A stretch of DNA of 64,000 nucleotides from Psococerastis gibbosa (GCA_963971405.1 OZ020488.1:5548678-5612677); one strand, 5' to 3'. Positions 10,161 to 22,869 are shown, counted from the stretch's first letter. A program made the numbers and translations. Notes: generated from the letters alone by a model not told the origin.

Positions 10161-10365
10161 AGAAGGGAGAATCCAATTCTTTTACCACTGACTTTGTGGT
10201 CAGTTACATTCTCGGTATTTATCCTGTCGATGTAGGTAATGTACTTAATGGGGTTGGGTGACCCCTGAACTGCGGAAAGTTTTTCCTAATTTATGTCAAT
10301 ACAAGTCATGATCTTCCACATTTCTGTATCAACTATTAATTTTATTTTGTCGTTTTTGTTTGTTT

Positions 10366-10656
10366 TAAAACCCTCTAAAATTGAGCCCAAAATAGAGAAA
10401 ATTGTCTCGAAATAAACATTTCTTGAAGCAGCCAAAATTTCACCAAAATAGACTGAGCATTGATTGTCTCGTACAGAAATCGATATACCTACAGATCACA
10501 GAGAAACTGACGTCCAACGGACATTTTGTAAAACCCACCTTTTGGTGACCTAAATAACCTAATAACCTGGGACCTTAAATTGCGTGAATCCGTTGACATC
10601 TCAAACCATCACAAAGCTTTCCTCATACTACAAACGTATAATAAATAGGAAAGCAA
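10366..10656 (-). mobile_element. Diverged transposon family A copy
   Basis: Minus-strand reading gives TGCTTTCCTATTTATTATAC, GAGGAAAGCTTTGTGATGG, a GATTCACGCAATTTAAGGTC segment and TTTGGTGAAATTTTGGC. These appear in the same order as in 36527-36780 but with many changes. It seems an old copy. Confidence 0.6.
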
Positions 10657-10974
10657 CCTATATATCCTGTACTTGCCACTACCTAACAATAATAGGTATT
10701 ACAAATCCTATAGAACTTTTACCCATACTTCCAAAAATAATTTACCCACATCCTGGCATTGTTTATGCATACATTTAGTTAGAACAATTGTCGCCACGCT
10801 GCTTGTAATTCTGCAGCGTTGTTGGTAATTTGTTTATAAAATTTTCTTAGCAGGACGTTCTAATCATTCCATATTTCCTTCGGCCTTCGATCTTCTTTGC
10901 ATGACTGCCAAGTTCTATTATCGTCAATCATCCGAATCGTCTCCATGCGCTGTGCCTTGGGAAGTTCGACACGT

Positions 10975-11530
10975 GTAAAAGGGCTGTTCTACCTAGACCA
11001 AGAATGGTCAGAAATCATCACCATAATTTGGCGTAACCAGAGGGGTGGTCGTATACGTTACGTGTCCCTAATGCTAAAATCATGAGGCGAATGAATACAG
11101 AAGCCGAGTTTCTCATCAAATGGTTCTACCTACACAAAGAATGGTAAGAAATCATCAACATCTTCATCATCATCATGCACTGGCGTAGCCAGAGGGGTGG
11201 AAAGGGGGGGACTTGCCACCAGAAGGAAAAGACGTTGTTATTTTGTATGTGTTGTAGCCGTATACGTTACGTGTCCCTGATGCTGAGGTCATGAGGCGAA
11301 TGGATACAAAAGCCGAATTGCTGCTGACTGTTAAAAAAGGAACGATAAGTATCGCTTTCTACATGTAATAATCCAAATGTGGATAGAAGAACTAAGAGCT
11401 ACCGGAGGATGAAAAACATTCTTGGATGAAAAAACTGAGGCAGTTGTTTTCAGAGCAGCAGTCTCCAAAATCCAAATTGCCAAAATGATCGCCAATCATC
11501 GATAGAAGAAGCATTTAAAGAAGAATATGT
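10975..11530 (+). pseudogene. LINE 3' region with internal tandem duplication
   Basis: The segment TTCTACCTAGACCAAGAATG..GGCGTAACCAGAGGGGTGG..CGTATACGTTACGTGTCCCT..TCATGAGGCGAATG occurs at about 10988-11100. It recurs at 11125-11310, where an extra G-rich block is inserted. The latter part reads toward a tail of the MMIANLR family (GCCAAAATGATCGCCAATCA near 11491). It is multiply broken. Confidence 0.55.
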
Positions 11531-11534
11531 TGTG

Positions 11535-13015
11535 GATAACTTCATCATCACTGACTCGACTTCTAAGATTGTACCTCGTAGGCTCAGTACCAACTGTCTG
11601 GATGGGTAAGATTTAATGAACATTCCCCTGCAGATGTTGACGAAACGTCTGGAAGTCTCTTATCAACCCATCAGCCCGAATTTCACTGTATCATTATAAC
11701 TCCGCAAATAAGTTACGCTTTTGCTAAATATCGCGAGTTACTCTCACAGCTATTTGCTCTTCACGCCCAACAGCTATGTACAATTGTGCAATATTTATAA
11801 TTCACAACAAAGCCCAAATCAACAATGCGATGGAAAGTTCCCACCAATTTGCTCTGGTATACGAAAATTCCTTCTTTATAAGGTTGTTGACCATAATGCG
11901 CGGCGAGAACCACAAAAGAGAATCCACCATTACGTCTCTCAACACTTTCGAAGCCATATTATCGCATATGGCTCAAATTGCACAGATGTGCTCTGCGATC
12001 ATTACCCTTTATCATGTGAAACCGCAAAGTCAGTGTATATAAACAACTCAATATGCACTCTCACATGGGAGAAAGTGAAGTCCTGGGGGTGACCACAGCC
12101 TTTTGGCTTCTTGTAGCGATAGGTCCCCGAGGGCCGAGACCTTTTGCGGCTCCCGAATCCAGCACGTTTGGAGCATTAAATTGAAAGTGAGAAAACCGAT
12201 TGATTGCGAGAAAATCGATTGATTGTGAAAGGTTATTATCGAAGTATTTTGCATTAAATTGTTTCCTGATAGCTGCTATATTCGTGGGATGATTGCTGTT
12301 TTTTTATGAGTGTTATTGGTTGAAAATTGTAGGTTTGTTTGTAATGTGTTTTTCTGAATAGCCATGCGAGCATCGTTTATGTACCAACTTATCACTACTT
12401 TCTTGACGAAATAGCTGGGGAAGGCTGAATACATAAATGACTTGAAACAAGTTGCCATCAATTTAACCTTCTATTATATCAGAAAATTAGTTCCCAATCT
12501 CAACGTCCATTGAGGCTTAATCATCGTTGGTGAAGCTACGGAAAAAGCTGTCAAGTTTTTTTCTAATCCAGAATGGTGGCTCTCTTCTTTACAACTTTCC
12601 ATTGCCTTACTCGTATTTGATAGATTCATTTCTCTACATAATACGTTACAAATAACGCGTGCAGAAGTCTTTGAATTTGAAATCTACTCTAAAAAAAGAT
12701 ACACTGAATGTACGATATATGCAGCACATCAGGGCCTACGATACATAAAATAATGATTTAAATAATTATGAAAATTATTCTATTATATATTATATCTATT
12801 AATTCATATAACGGCAGATACATATTAAATAAATAAATAAAATAAATAAGCATTTATTTATTTTATTTAGGCCTATTTTATTATTATACACATTATGACA
12901 ATGAAATGACATGTTTGTGAATTGGAAATTGATTTATATTGTAGCCTACTAGGTATGTCAGAGAGATGTTTAGAAATTGACTATTTAAAAGGAAAAGTCA
13001 AATCTAATATGTATA
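11535..13015. other. Unassigned; two overlapping short open frames
   Basis: Open frames of 123 and 88 codons overlap at 11721-12092 in different frames. Neither has a recognised domain, and their overlap argues that at least one is chance. The remainder is AT-rich, with TTTATTTATTTT-like runs near 12850. Confidence 0.35.
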
Positions 13016-13019
13016 CAGT

Positions 13020-13385
13020 GCCAACGGCCGTACCAAGTTGAATCCGCCAGAACCGAGTCTGTACTGTTCCAAGCTGCAGCAAACTTGGTAGTGCGCAGCG
13101 TCATCAGGGGAACATGGTCGGACATGATAAAGCGCTGGGACTACCTGTCAGTCAGAGTGCGTGTCGAGTCCTGGGCACATCCGAATTAATCGTGCGACTA
13201 CTATGTTCCCCAAGTGGCTCGGATTAATCTATAATCAGGAGCTCCATCACCCTGTTAGTCAACTCCTTTTCTCCCCGAGGTGAAGGAGTCTACCCTCAGG
13301 GTGTCTCAAGTTAATAAACAGACTCACTTCCCACCAGGCTGACAGGGTTGCTTAAAGCAGAAATACTGAAAGCAGGTGTTGGAAA
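13020..13385 (+). mobile_element. SINE with 5S rRNA-like head (copy 2, best copy)
   Basis: GCCAACGGCCGTACCAAG followed by TTGAATCCGCCAG is close to the first 30 nt of animal 5S rRNA. GCGCAGCGTC (about 13095) aligns with the 5S A-box region, and CGGACATGATAAAGCGCTGG then GACTACC with box C and its downstream stem. The ~250-bp body ends in a GGTTGCTTAAAGCAGAAATA segment. It is shared with three other copies in the window. Confidence 0.65.
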
Positions 13386-13847
13386 ACAAACGATATTTCT
13401 ACAGTAACTTACCTACAACCATTTTTTTTTGTAGTATCGCTTACCATTTCTTCCGTTATAAACATAATTATAAAGCCATCTTGAATACTAAAAAAACGCC
13501 GGGGACTTGGAGCGCTGTTTCATTTAGGGGGTGCTGACGTTGTGGTCTGCAACATGAGTGGCAGTCGCGTTTTTTGAAAGCCGGTGAAGGTAAAGTACCC
13601 AATAGGGTTGGGTGGATAACATTCCTCCTACGTTCAGCCTCTATTCTCGAGTCTCTAGCTACCCTTTACCCCCCGGACAATGTCAGTGTCATACCCTAAT
13701 TACATAACTATTTTTTAAAGCAAAGCTTTTTCCGCCTGTTGGCCTACTATGCCGTTTAATATTAACATAGGCTAATCTGGGGGTTAAAAATGTAAGCAAA
13801 ACAAATTTTGAATAGAACTTTCCTCTCAACATTAGCATGTTAGCATG

Positions 13848-13925
13848 AAAAGAAGACTTTATAGTCTTATTGTTCGCCTTTTGTTTTGTTTTTATTCAAT
13901 AAAGCCGTTTTCAATTCAATTCAAC
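13848..13925 (+). repeat. Family E repeat
   Basis: GAAAAGAAGACTTTATAGTC, a GCCTTTTGTTTTG stretch and CAATAAAGCCGTTTTCAATT recur inverted at 60505-60592 with few changes. An AATAAA signal is embedded. The type of element is unknown. Confidence 0.55.
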
Positions 13926-13929
13926 ATTA

Positions 13930-15030
13930 TCTTGCTTACATTTTGAATCCTAGGCTAAATTAATACTAAACAACATTTCCTCCTAATGAGTGGCATTAAT
14001 GGTTTTGCTTCTATCTTGCGAATTCTGATAATTATATTCATAGTCTCCATATTAAATAAAAAAAACTTGGACAAATCCCATAATACTTGGACGAGCTCCA
14101 TAACTTATCCTGGCAGACACAGACGCCCATTATTTATTAAACAAGGAAAAAGAAGCAATAGATGAAACAGATGGTGATGATGTTGAAAGAGACGCTTATA
14201 GCAGTAAGAAATAATGGCAAATTAGAATCTGGATCAGCAAGGGAGCCGAGTGGAAAGTTCTGGAATATAAGAGAATCTGTAATTCTGGAGTCAAGTGCTG
14301 GAGAGATGGGTCGACGCCCTGTCCATGTGCTCTCCTAGCCAGCTCCAGCCTTCCCTTTTAATTTGTCCTAATTGACTTGCCGCGCGACTTTTATCCCAGG
14401 GTTTCAGCGCGGCACGTTCTCATGTTTACAAAATACATTTCAACTAGCCAGGCTTTTGTGCGCCGGTTTCTGAACCCTGCGCGATGATTAGGGAATATCT
14501 GACCGTTTGCATGCGCATTTTTCGGGTAATTTACTTCGACATATCGTAAGCTTTTGACGTAGTCACTCACAACAAATTGGTTTACGATGTAATTGGCTTA
14601 GTTAGGCTATGGGTGTGTTGTAGTGTACTGCAGTGGTCACATTTAGTGTTGCGATTTGTTGTATAGCACTTTTGTTGAAATTTATTGCACTGTTAGCCGT
14701 TAGGGCCGGTTAGCGTACATGCAAATATTATAGCGGACCAAGAATGAGGGGTGCTGTGATGGTGGAGGTGAATTTTTGGGCGAAAAATTAACATATTATT
14801 ATTAATTTTCTTACACACCTTCCAGCTGCACGAAAGCCATTATTTAATACCTAAAAGGCAAGAAGAATAAGACAGGCTCTTAAGTCGACATACCAGTTTG
14901 AGGGTATACTGAATGAACTGGAGTCAAACCATAGCACTGGAAAATGTAAAAAAAAGTAAATGAATGACAACGCTCTGAATAGAATAAGGGGCAGTATAAT
15001 TGTGTCAAGATCCGAGATAGAGTTGCATGA
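13930..15030. other. No recognisable feature
   Basis: Nothing beyond short AT-rich runs was seen. No protein signature in any frame. Confidence 0.4.
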
Positions 15031-15034
15031 CTGG

Positions 15035-15112
15035 ACAGGAATAGTTCAGTTAGTAGAGAAATGAACTATGGAACTGAGGGTCGAGGTTCAAGAATCGACA
15101 TAACGGAATATT
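15035..15112 (+). mobile_element. SINE-E head (tRNA-derived)
   Basis: TAGTTCAGTTAGTAGAGAA is A-box-like and GGTCGAGGTTCAAGAATC B-box-like, spaced as in a tRNA. It matches 27400-27480 closely and, inverted, 22985-23105 and 41120-41315. The acceptor stem is not intact, so it is not a tRNA gene. Confidence 0.65.
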
Positions 15113-15144
15113 TTCCCACTGGCCATAAGTGAATAACCCAGTCT

Positions 15145-15345
15145 TTTTTGTGCAGGGCACTCCTTTATCCTGGGGTTGGGAAACTGGCCCCGACGGTGGA
15201 GGACCTCAATGAAGAGTCAACCGCATGAGGATGCAGAAGACAACGGGAAACCACTGCATTACAATTCCCTAGTATATTAATCAAAACTACAATAGCCATG
15301 ATGATCGCCAATCTTCGATAGAAGAGGCATTTGAAGAAGACGCTT
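15145..15345 (+). pseudogene. LINE 3' fragment (MMIANLR-tail family)
   Basis: GTGCAGGGCACTCCTTTATC, GGTTGGGAAACTGGCCCCGA and the end GCCATGATGATCGCCAATCT (AMMIANL) with TCGATAGAAGAGGCATTT. This is the same structure as 9948 and 58785. The upstream coding part is absent. Confidence 0.65.
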
Positions 15346-15349
15346 TCAA

Positions 15350-16835
15350 ACTAACCAACAACCCAACCCCTTCGGGGCTGCAAGCTCTGATTGAGGTAAG
15401 AAGTAAAAACTCAAAAAAAATCCTATACAAGAACTGTAGATTATCGCCGTATCCCGTATCAGTAGTCACCTCCATCAATATCGATCATAAGAAGCGGTGT
15501 CTCCTGTGATAAGAAAGATGAGATAAAAAATTCTACTGATAACAGAAATAACAAGGGGCAAAAGTTCACAGTCACTTTGACTACAACAGTATGCACTGTA
15601 GAGCCCAGTGGTAAATCACCAGCAAAAAAAAAAACGGGGGAAAAACTATCTAATGCACACGATTACTTCATCACCTCCATGAATTAGCAATAACTGTAAT
15701 TAGCCTGCCACATCTACACTTATTAAAAGGTGATTGAACTTAACAAAACTGCACCTTCTCATAGTCTAAAACACAAGGTGCAAAATCTTAACCTAAAGGC
15801 CTCTTATTTGCAGAAGCTGTCCTTCCAATGGCCATCTGCCCGAAGGCTGCCTGAGGTTTGTAATACCCGTTGTTATCACGACCATCATACCGGAACATGT
15901 CTTGGTGAAGCGCTCAGCTGGAGACCTCTAGTACTCAGTCATCAATTAAATGGTAAGCACGTCGAACCCCGCAATTCATTGCTATACTCATTCAGGCTGG
16001 AAGCCGCGGCTTGCTACATTAGGTGGCGTAAAAAGTGGCGCCTTTACACCTTATTACCAATGAAGGATAGCTATTTTCTCTCTCTGTTGTGTAAAGTCTG
16101 TGGTTTAATATGTAGTACAACTAAAACTGTTTAGTGGGAGCAGTCGTTTATTGGTAGTCTCAGGTATCTCAATAATCTCAAGGAAATCATAGACACCAAT
16201 TTAGTACCCAATGTAGCATGCACTTGTGCAACAGCAAAATAAAGGGTTACTGGCTGCATTTATTTGGGATTGATTAGAAGCTTCCTCTGCTTCAAACCCT
16301 CCGATCGAAGTTACATTGCTGCTGTTTCTAAAAGGAACATTATAAAAGTAACGAGCCTCTTTCGTACAGGGAAATGCTTGTGTAGAACTAATCAGATCAT
16401 GATGTCCATAAAAAAATGAGATGCGATGCGATCTTTCTAAGGCGTTAAATGCAAAGCCAATATTTTGAATTTCTAAACAGATAAAGGTCCTTTAGAAGCT
16501 CTCTGCATTGAAAACGCGAAAATAACACTGCGGTTTTTATTATGTTGTTACCAACAGTCATAAAAAACAATTTACAAGAAGAAACAAGAAAAAAATCGAA
16601 GATGAGGACGAGTACCATCTAGCCATAAAGTTAATTGAAGCGCATCTACAGTAGTAACAGCATTGTCTATGGACCATTAAGTGCCAGCAAGAATGCAATC
16701 GAGAGCCATCCTAGATGAATATTGCGTAATATGAGCTGCTGAACACGGCAAACCACACCTGACCACAACTGTGTCTTCCATATTCAGAGGTGATGGCTTC
16801 TAGACTTGTTTGACCGTATCAGGAGCCTGTTATAC
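15350..16835. other. No firm feature; includes one 134-codon open frame
   Basis: A plus-strand open frame at 15730-16134 lacks a recognisable domain and opens with GTG, so I do not call it a gene. The rest shows no repeat structure until the array at 16841. Confidence 0.35.
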
Positions 16836-16840
16836 GGCCT

Positions 16841-17935
16841 GCACTTTATGACAATGCAACATCTTGATTCTTGTTCCTCAATTTACCTTATGTATCCCCC
16901 TGATACCGCATTGAAAGAATCAAAACTACCTCATTTGTATTATCTGTCAAAGTTATAATGAAAGGGCTGACACAAATTTGGTACTGACCTCATTATTAGT
17001 TAGTTACAATGTAACTGAATTTGGGTTACAGGTTTGGCATAGAACGACAGATACAGCTACTGAACTACATTTACAATATTTACTTTATGACAATGCAAAA
17101 TCTTGATTCTTCTTCCTCAATTTACCTTATGTATCCCCCTGATACAGCATTGAAAGAATCAAAACTATCTCATTGGTATTATCTGTCAAAGTTATAATGA
17201 AAGGACTGGCGCAAATTTGGAACTGACGTCATTATTAGTTAGTTATAATGTAAACGAATTTGTGCTGCAGGTTTAGGACAAAACGGCAGATACAGCTACT
17301 GAGCTACATGTACAGTATTTACTTCATTACAATTATGACAATTTGATTCTTGTTCCTCAATTTACCTTATGTATCCCCCTGATTCCACATTGAAAGAATC
17401 AAAACTACTTCATTTGTATTATCTCTGTCAATGTTATAATGAAAGGAGTGACACAAATTTGATGAAAACTGATTTCATTATCAGTTAGTACAATGTAACT
17501 GAATTGAAACACTTAAAGGTTTGGGATAGGGTGACAGATGCAGCTACAAATGCACTTTATGACAATGGCAAAACTTGTTCCTCAATTTACCTTATGCACC
17601 CCCTTGAGACCGCATTGCATTTGTAGGAACTATTTTTACCTCATTTGTATTATGTGCCAAAGGCAATGAAAGGACTGACAGAAATTATTGATAAGTAACA
17701 ATGTAACTGAATTTGTGCTACAGGTTTGGCATAGAACGATAGATACAGCGACAGAATAGATGCACATGAATGGCAACATCTTGTTCCTCATGTTACCTTA
17801 CACAGTACCGCATCTAGTTGGTACCGCATTGCATTGATAGGATCAAAACTGCCTCATTAGTCGCATTATCTGTCCAGAATAATGATAGGACTGACACAAA
17901 TTCTGTACTGGACTCGATCATGACGAATACGTTAT
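16841..17935 (+). repeat. Degenerate ~245-bp tandem array
   Basis: Units begin with ACTTTATGACAATGCAA-like sequence at 16843, 17092, 17331, 17553 and about 17763, so spacings shrink from 249 to about 210 bp. Each contains CTTGTTCCTCAATTTACCTT, CATTTGTATTATCTGTCAA and GGCATAGAACGACAGATACA variants. Identity falls from the first two units to the last. Scattered phrases continue to about 18250. Confidence 0.8.
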
Positions 17936-17939
17936 TATT

Positions 17940-19615
17940 TAAATGCATTTAAGGAGCAAAAGGCAAAATGTCACCTGAAACTGTAAATGTAGGAGACAAG
18001 AAACTTCAAATCTCAATGCCTCTATATTATGGGTTGTAATATTTTAATTAATAATCTTTGAAAATACAATATGTACGCGTTTGGCAATAAACTAACACTT
18101 GTAGTTTGTAGCAGTCAATGCGAAGATTCCAGTGATCCACCAACTCAAAAATTTATTTTTGTGACAAATCGCCTTTTGCATACATGACTCCTCATTTGTA
18201 TTACAGGGTTAGCATAGAATTACAGATATACACACATATATTGTACAGTTTATAAGACGGAAGTTGAGAGATCTATCGTAGTAACTATATAAGATGAATG
18301 TACTTTATGGCAATGGCAATGGCAATGAGCGTAAATTAAAAGGCGCGGTGTAGTAATATTATGAACATAAATATTTCGACCGTGTAGAAAACATTAAGAT
18401 GATACCTGTCTTTGAATGTACAAACCTAACAAATTTCAACGATATGAATACCATCAAGGCACAAAAAACCTCCGCACAAATTGCTCAACAACCAAAGAGA
18501 CAAAACGAGCACATGCGGGCTGTCATACCCAGAAACCTAAAAAAATGATTAATCGCCCAGCGCAATCCTTAACCACCTTTACATCAAGAAACTGACAGCC
18601 ACAAGAAATATCGAAGACCAATTCTCGATTGATGTCTCGCAGGCATTATTACAAATCACGATTGTAATCGGCTTTGTTGTGAGCATATAAACTCGAATTG
18701 TCGAGTCTCGTAAGTCGAATTGACGAAGGACCTTGGCTGTCAACGCTTCCCACGCGTCTGTCGCTTGGTGTACCTCTTGGCTATGCCCAGGTCCGCCCCT
18801 TTGCATATGCAACTTATTACAAATGCAGACTTCCCCAATACAATCGACTATTGATGATAAGGTGTGGTATGCATGTGAATATGTGTGACCTTTTGCGGGT
18901 TGGACTAAAGTAAATTATTGGGTGAAGAGCGTATCAAAATATTCAAAATGTGTGATGCAATATAAAGATTGAAGAAGATGAATAGAATGGTTAATTTGTT
19001 TGCAGTTAATTTCAGTTCGTTTAACACTAATTTAGCTAGTTTAACTGTAACAGTGTGAGAAACTCTGTGCAGCTAAGCTGCCACTTTTTTCAACTAATAG
19101 ACAACCTTATGCAGTAGTGTAACGAGGGGGTCCCGATGGGTTGAACAACGCTTCTGATCTTCCACTCCGTTCTGCTGCACCTTTCTTTTAGGGTCTGGAT
19201 ACGTTGGGCAGCTGGCTCAGCTACTCCAAGCAACGACGGCCTCTCCCCGAATCGATATACACCTGACCTTGTAGGATCGTGTGCAGCAGCCCACCATGTC
19301 GCAGCCCAATCCATAAATAAATAAATATTTGTTCTTAGATTATAAAATCAATTCGTAAATGGAAGTACAAAGTAAGTTCGTCCAATAAACAGTTTCAGGT
19401 AGGCAGTTAATTAGTTATATGTCATATGTGTAAACCTTCACTGACAGTGTACCTTCTAAGGTATATCTGGCTCTTCACATGGCAATCAGCATAGTAAATT
19501 TAAATTTGAGTACCTTACCTTCGGTATTTACATGATATATACTTTCATCAGAGACCCTGTACTTGATTAGTTTAATTAAATTAAATAATGTTTTAATTAG
19601 CTTAACCAATTTCCG
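17940..19615. other. No recognisable feature
   Basis: Contains faint echoes of the preceding array to about 18250 and a GGCAATGGCAATGGCAAT run near 18310. A minus-strand open frame at 19090-19314 (MDWAATWWAAAHDPTR..) has no assignable domain. Confidence 0.35.
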
Positions 19616-19621
19616 GGCAGC

Positions 19622-19643
19622 GGGGGGGGGGGGGGGGGGGGGT
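19622..19643. repeat. Poly-G tract of about 20
   Basis: An uninterrupted G run separates AT-rich DNA from a SINE-D copy. No inverted ends were found that would place it in a hAT-like element. Confidence 0.7.
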
Positions 19644-19649
19644 TCCCAT

Positions 19650-19865
19650 TTAATGAATGTATCCGATTGATCTCTTTAGTTGCCTCTGTAGGTTAGTACC
19701 AGTGTTGAGTTACGACACGTCTCTGATCGTATGGCGTGTAAAGACTCGCGCAAGCACGTTACCATCTGGCCATCGAAGTCTACTTGTGTACTTCCCCTCA
19801 ACGGATTACCTAACACTCACGGCCGTCACTCTGTATATGTGAATGAATGAGTCAAACCTATTGTA
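19650..19865 (+). mobile_element. SINE-D copy
   Basis: Core GTTGAGTTACGACACGTCTC then GATCGTATGGCGTGTAAAG with CTCGC, followed by a longer 3' part ending GTATATGTGAATGAATGAG. It is the longest SINE-D copy here and a good seed for defining the family. Confidence 0.6.
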
Positions 19866-20324
19866 GCCTATGAGAGTGAATTATTGAGTCAGTCCATTTA
19901 ACAATTCAATTTATAACTGAATTGTTGCATTACCATACAACATCGATCATGCCATAACGATAACCCTACTAAGTAACCAACAAGACGTACAGCCTCATTC
20001 TCTGTAAATTACAGAGTATTAGGTCTATAATCCGTAGTGCGTGGTGTATACATGAACCGTTGATTACTTCCTAGCTAACCATTTTCAATTATCCCAGTTC
20101 CAAAGATTGTAGGATGTAGGCGGTTTATATGGGACAATGTCAGTAGAGTACCTACAAACAGTATATACAGTATATAGCCTAGATACTACATATATTTTCG
20201 GAGTGGTTAAACCTTGCAGATTAGTAACCAGACTTGAGCAGAAGTCTGATGATGGTGTCCACTACAGAAACAGCTGTCACAATATAAATGTAATTAGTGG
20301 AATTAGTGAAAATTATTCTATTAT

Positions 20325-20525
20325 TCTTATCGGGCTTCGGACATCTGTCCCCTGTGTAAAGAAGGAGAAAGGAACGCAGAACATCTACCCAATTGCCCGG
20401 CCCTGGTAGAAGACGGGGAAGCCCAAACGCAGACAACATCTTCCGGCAGACAGCAAGGAAATACTGTTGGTCAGCGCGTCACCAAATGGCTATCCTGCCT
20501 AGGGTGTGCGTTGGCTAGTAAGTAA
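20325..20525 (+). pseudogene. LINE 3' end with CCHC-like motif
   Basis: The frame CPLCKEGERNAEHLPNC has CX2CX8HX3C spacing, as in the C-terminal zinc-binding motif of several LINE clades. It continues, after a shift, as YWSARHQMAILPR and a stop. A short AGTAAGTAAAT tail follows. It is the same family as the fragments at 32375, 45118 and 52262. Confidence 0.75.
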
Positions 20526-20529
20526 ATAT

Positions 20530-21435
20530 TTTATTATATTTATTTTTATTTTTTGAGCAGAATCACTGAATCAGTTGTCTGCGACTGTGGGGACACTTCT
20601 AAGAGCATGGCACACATCTTGGAGACGTACCCCCGGAGATCTTTCCCTTGTGCGTTACAAGGGGCACGTGGCTCTGGGTCTTCCCTATATTACTGGTTCT
20701 ATTCACAAGTAATAAAACAATATAAAATATAACAAAAAAGTAATTTGTAAATCAATTTTGATGTTTTATTTTTGGTTTGGGATGTATGACTCTTCTAATA
20801 AATCCGGTTATTTCGAATTTCGGCTCAGCCGCTAAATAAAAAAAGGTTGCCGTCCCCTGTACTTGCCTATATCTTTGCAGACCCCCTCTTATAAATGGGT
20901 AGCCCAGGGCGCAAGCTTCATGGGGTGCCGGAGAGCGACGGGAAAAAAAATACCTCAAAACCTACAAAATTCAAGGCATTTGGGTAAGTAGATTAAAAAA
21001 TGGGTTTAGAAAGATTCACACGGTAATTACAATAATAGATACCGTTTTTTGGTTTTCCTGAAAAATAAACTGCAATTGACTTTGCCCGGTTCCCTTCTAT
21101 GCCATTCATGTGTATATCCCCCCCCCCCGTCGGTCAACCACTCGCTCCTCGAAAAAAATTAAGGGAAGGAAATGAAAAATTGGTATGTTTTTTACTAGTT
21201 GTCAAGGGTTTGTCAGTCTGTTTTTGTTTCTTATTGACAGAAGAAGTGTCCTAGACATTTAGACCTAAATTTTTTTTAAATCCGTAGGTGATAAATCTAA
21301 ATTAATAATGACGAATAGATGTGCATTACAACACGCTTTGTCTAACTGTTCAGGTATGGGCGTGCACGTCAACAGGCACAATAATTAACGGCTCCTTGAT
21401 GTCTCCATTTACGTCCGAAGAAATAAGCCCCTGAC
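20530..21435. other. No firm feature
   Basis: Near 20876-20935 there is a GGCACCCCATGAAGC-like segment (minus) that recalls ends of widespread DNA transposons. No inverted partner was found. A C11 run sits near 21120. Confidence 0.35.
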
Positions 21436-21439
21436 ATGT

Positions 21440-22750
21440 CGCTGGAAGGTGTAGTCATTGTCACTGGACATATACACTACTGCATTGCCCTATATAAACC
21501 ACCTACTTCTTAAAGATGTTTTTAAGGAACAGGGTAACCTGTGCTATGGGTCAGGAACGTGGGCATTGGCATATAGTGCGTATAGAGTAAGTTTGAGAAA
21601 GGCTTAGCTTATATACCTAAGAATATAGGAACTAAGGTGTTGTCAATGTCACTGGACATATACACTACTACATTGCCCTATATAAACCACCTACTTCTTA
21701 CAGATGTTTTTAAGGAACAGGGTAACCTATGCTATGAGTCAGGAATGTGGTCATTGACAAAGGAAGTGCGCATAGAGTAAGTTTGAGAAAGGCCTAGATG
21801 AGAGACTCCAAAGACTGGAGAATATAGGAGCTACTGTGTTGTCAATGTCACTGGGCATAATATCCACAACTATAAATTGCCCTATATAAACCACCTACTT
21901 CTTACAGATGCTTTTAAGGAACAGGGTAACCTATCCTATGAGTCAGGAACGTAGTCATTGACAAAGGAAGTGCGCATAGAGTAAGTTTGAGAAAGGCCTA
22001 GATGAGAGACTCCAAAGACTGGAGAATATAGGAGCTACTGTGTTGTCAATGTCACTGGGCATAATATCCACAACTATAAATTGCCCTATATAAACCACCT
22101 ACTTCTTACAGATGCTTTTAAGGAACAGGGTAACCTATCCTATGAGTCAGGAACGTAGTCATTGACAAAGGAAGTGCGCAAAGAGTAATTTTGAGAAAGG
22201 CCTAGATGAGAGACTCCAAAGACTGGAGAATATAGGAGCTAATGTGTTGTCAATGTCACTGGGCATAATATCCACAACTATAAATTGCCCTATATAAACC
22301 ACCTACTTCTTACAGATGTTTTTAAGGAAAAGGGTAACCTATCCTATGAGTCAGGAACGTAGTCATTGACAAAGGAAGTGCGCATAGAGTAAGTTTGAGA
22401 AAGGCCTAGATGAGAGACTCCAAAGACTGGAGAATATAGGAGCTAATGTGTTGTCAATGCCACTGGGCATAATATCCACAACTATAAATTGCCCTATATA
22501 AACCACCTACTTCTTACAGTTGTTTTTAAGGAACCGGGTAACCTATAGGATCAGGAACGTAGTTGCTCACAAAAGAAATTCGCACTCAGTGTTTGACAAA
22601 GGCCTTATACCTACATAATAACTGAAGAATATATTAACTAAGGTACAGACAATAATGTCACTGGAGGTAATATAAACACTACTATATACTGCCCTATATA
22701 ACCCACCTTGCTTACAGTTGTTTTTAAGGAATAGGGTAACCTATGCTGTG
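21440..22750 (+). repeat. ~204-bp tandem array, seven units
   Basis: TCACTGG marks units at 21461, 21649, 21848, 22052, 22256, 22460 and 22658, giving spacings 188, 199, 204, 204, 204 and 198. Every unit has a CCCTATATAAACCACC-like segment and GGAACAGGGTAACCTA or a variant. The central four units are almost identical and the outer ones diverged. Confidence 0.9.
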
Positions 22751-22869
22751 GGTCTAGCCCTTAAAAGAGGAAAAAGTGTCTTGAGGGCACAGTAACACCC
22801 TAGGAATAAGTGGATAGACAAAAGTGTATCCAAAAAGAAGAAAAAAATGGAAAAAACCTAGGTGCAGTA

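Noticed and set aside
11721-12092. Two overlapping frames as a dual-coding gene
   Set aside because: No known domain in either and no conservation evidence.
13020-13140. Genuine 5S rRNA gene
   Set aside because: Too diverged in the middle, and fused to a repeated SINE body with no T-run terminator after position 120.
15730-16134. Longest open frame in the window (134 codons)
   Set aside because: Starts with GTG, no recognised domain, no splice context. This length is possible by chance in 64 kb on six frames.
19090-19314. Coding exon (MDWAATWWAAAHDPTR..)
   Set aside because: Composition is suggestive but no family is recognised. Could be transposon debris.
21440-22750. CRISPR-like array
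   Set aside because: Whole ~200-bp units repeat with no unique spacers, and the genome is animal.
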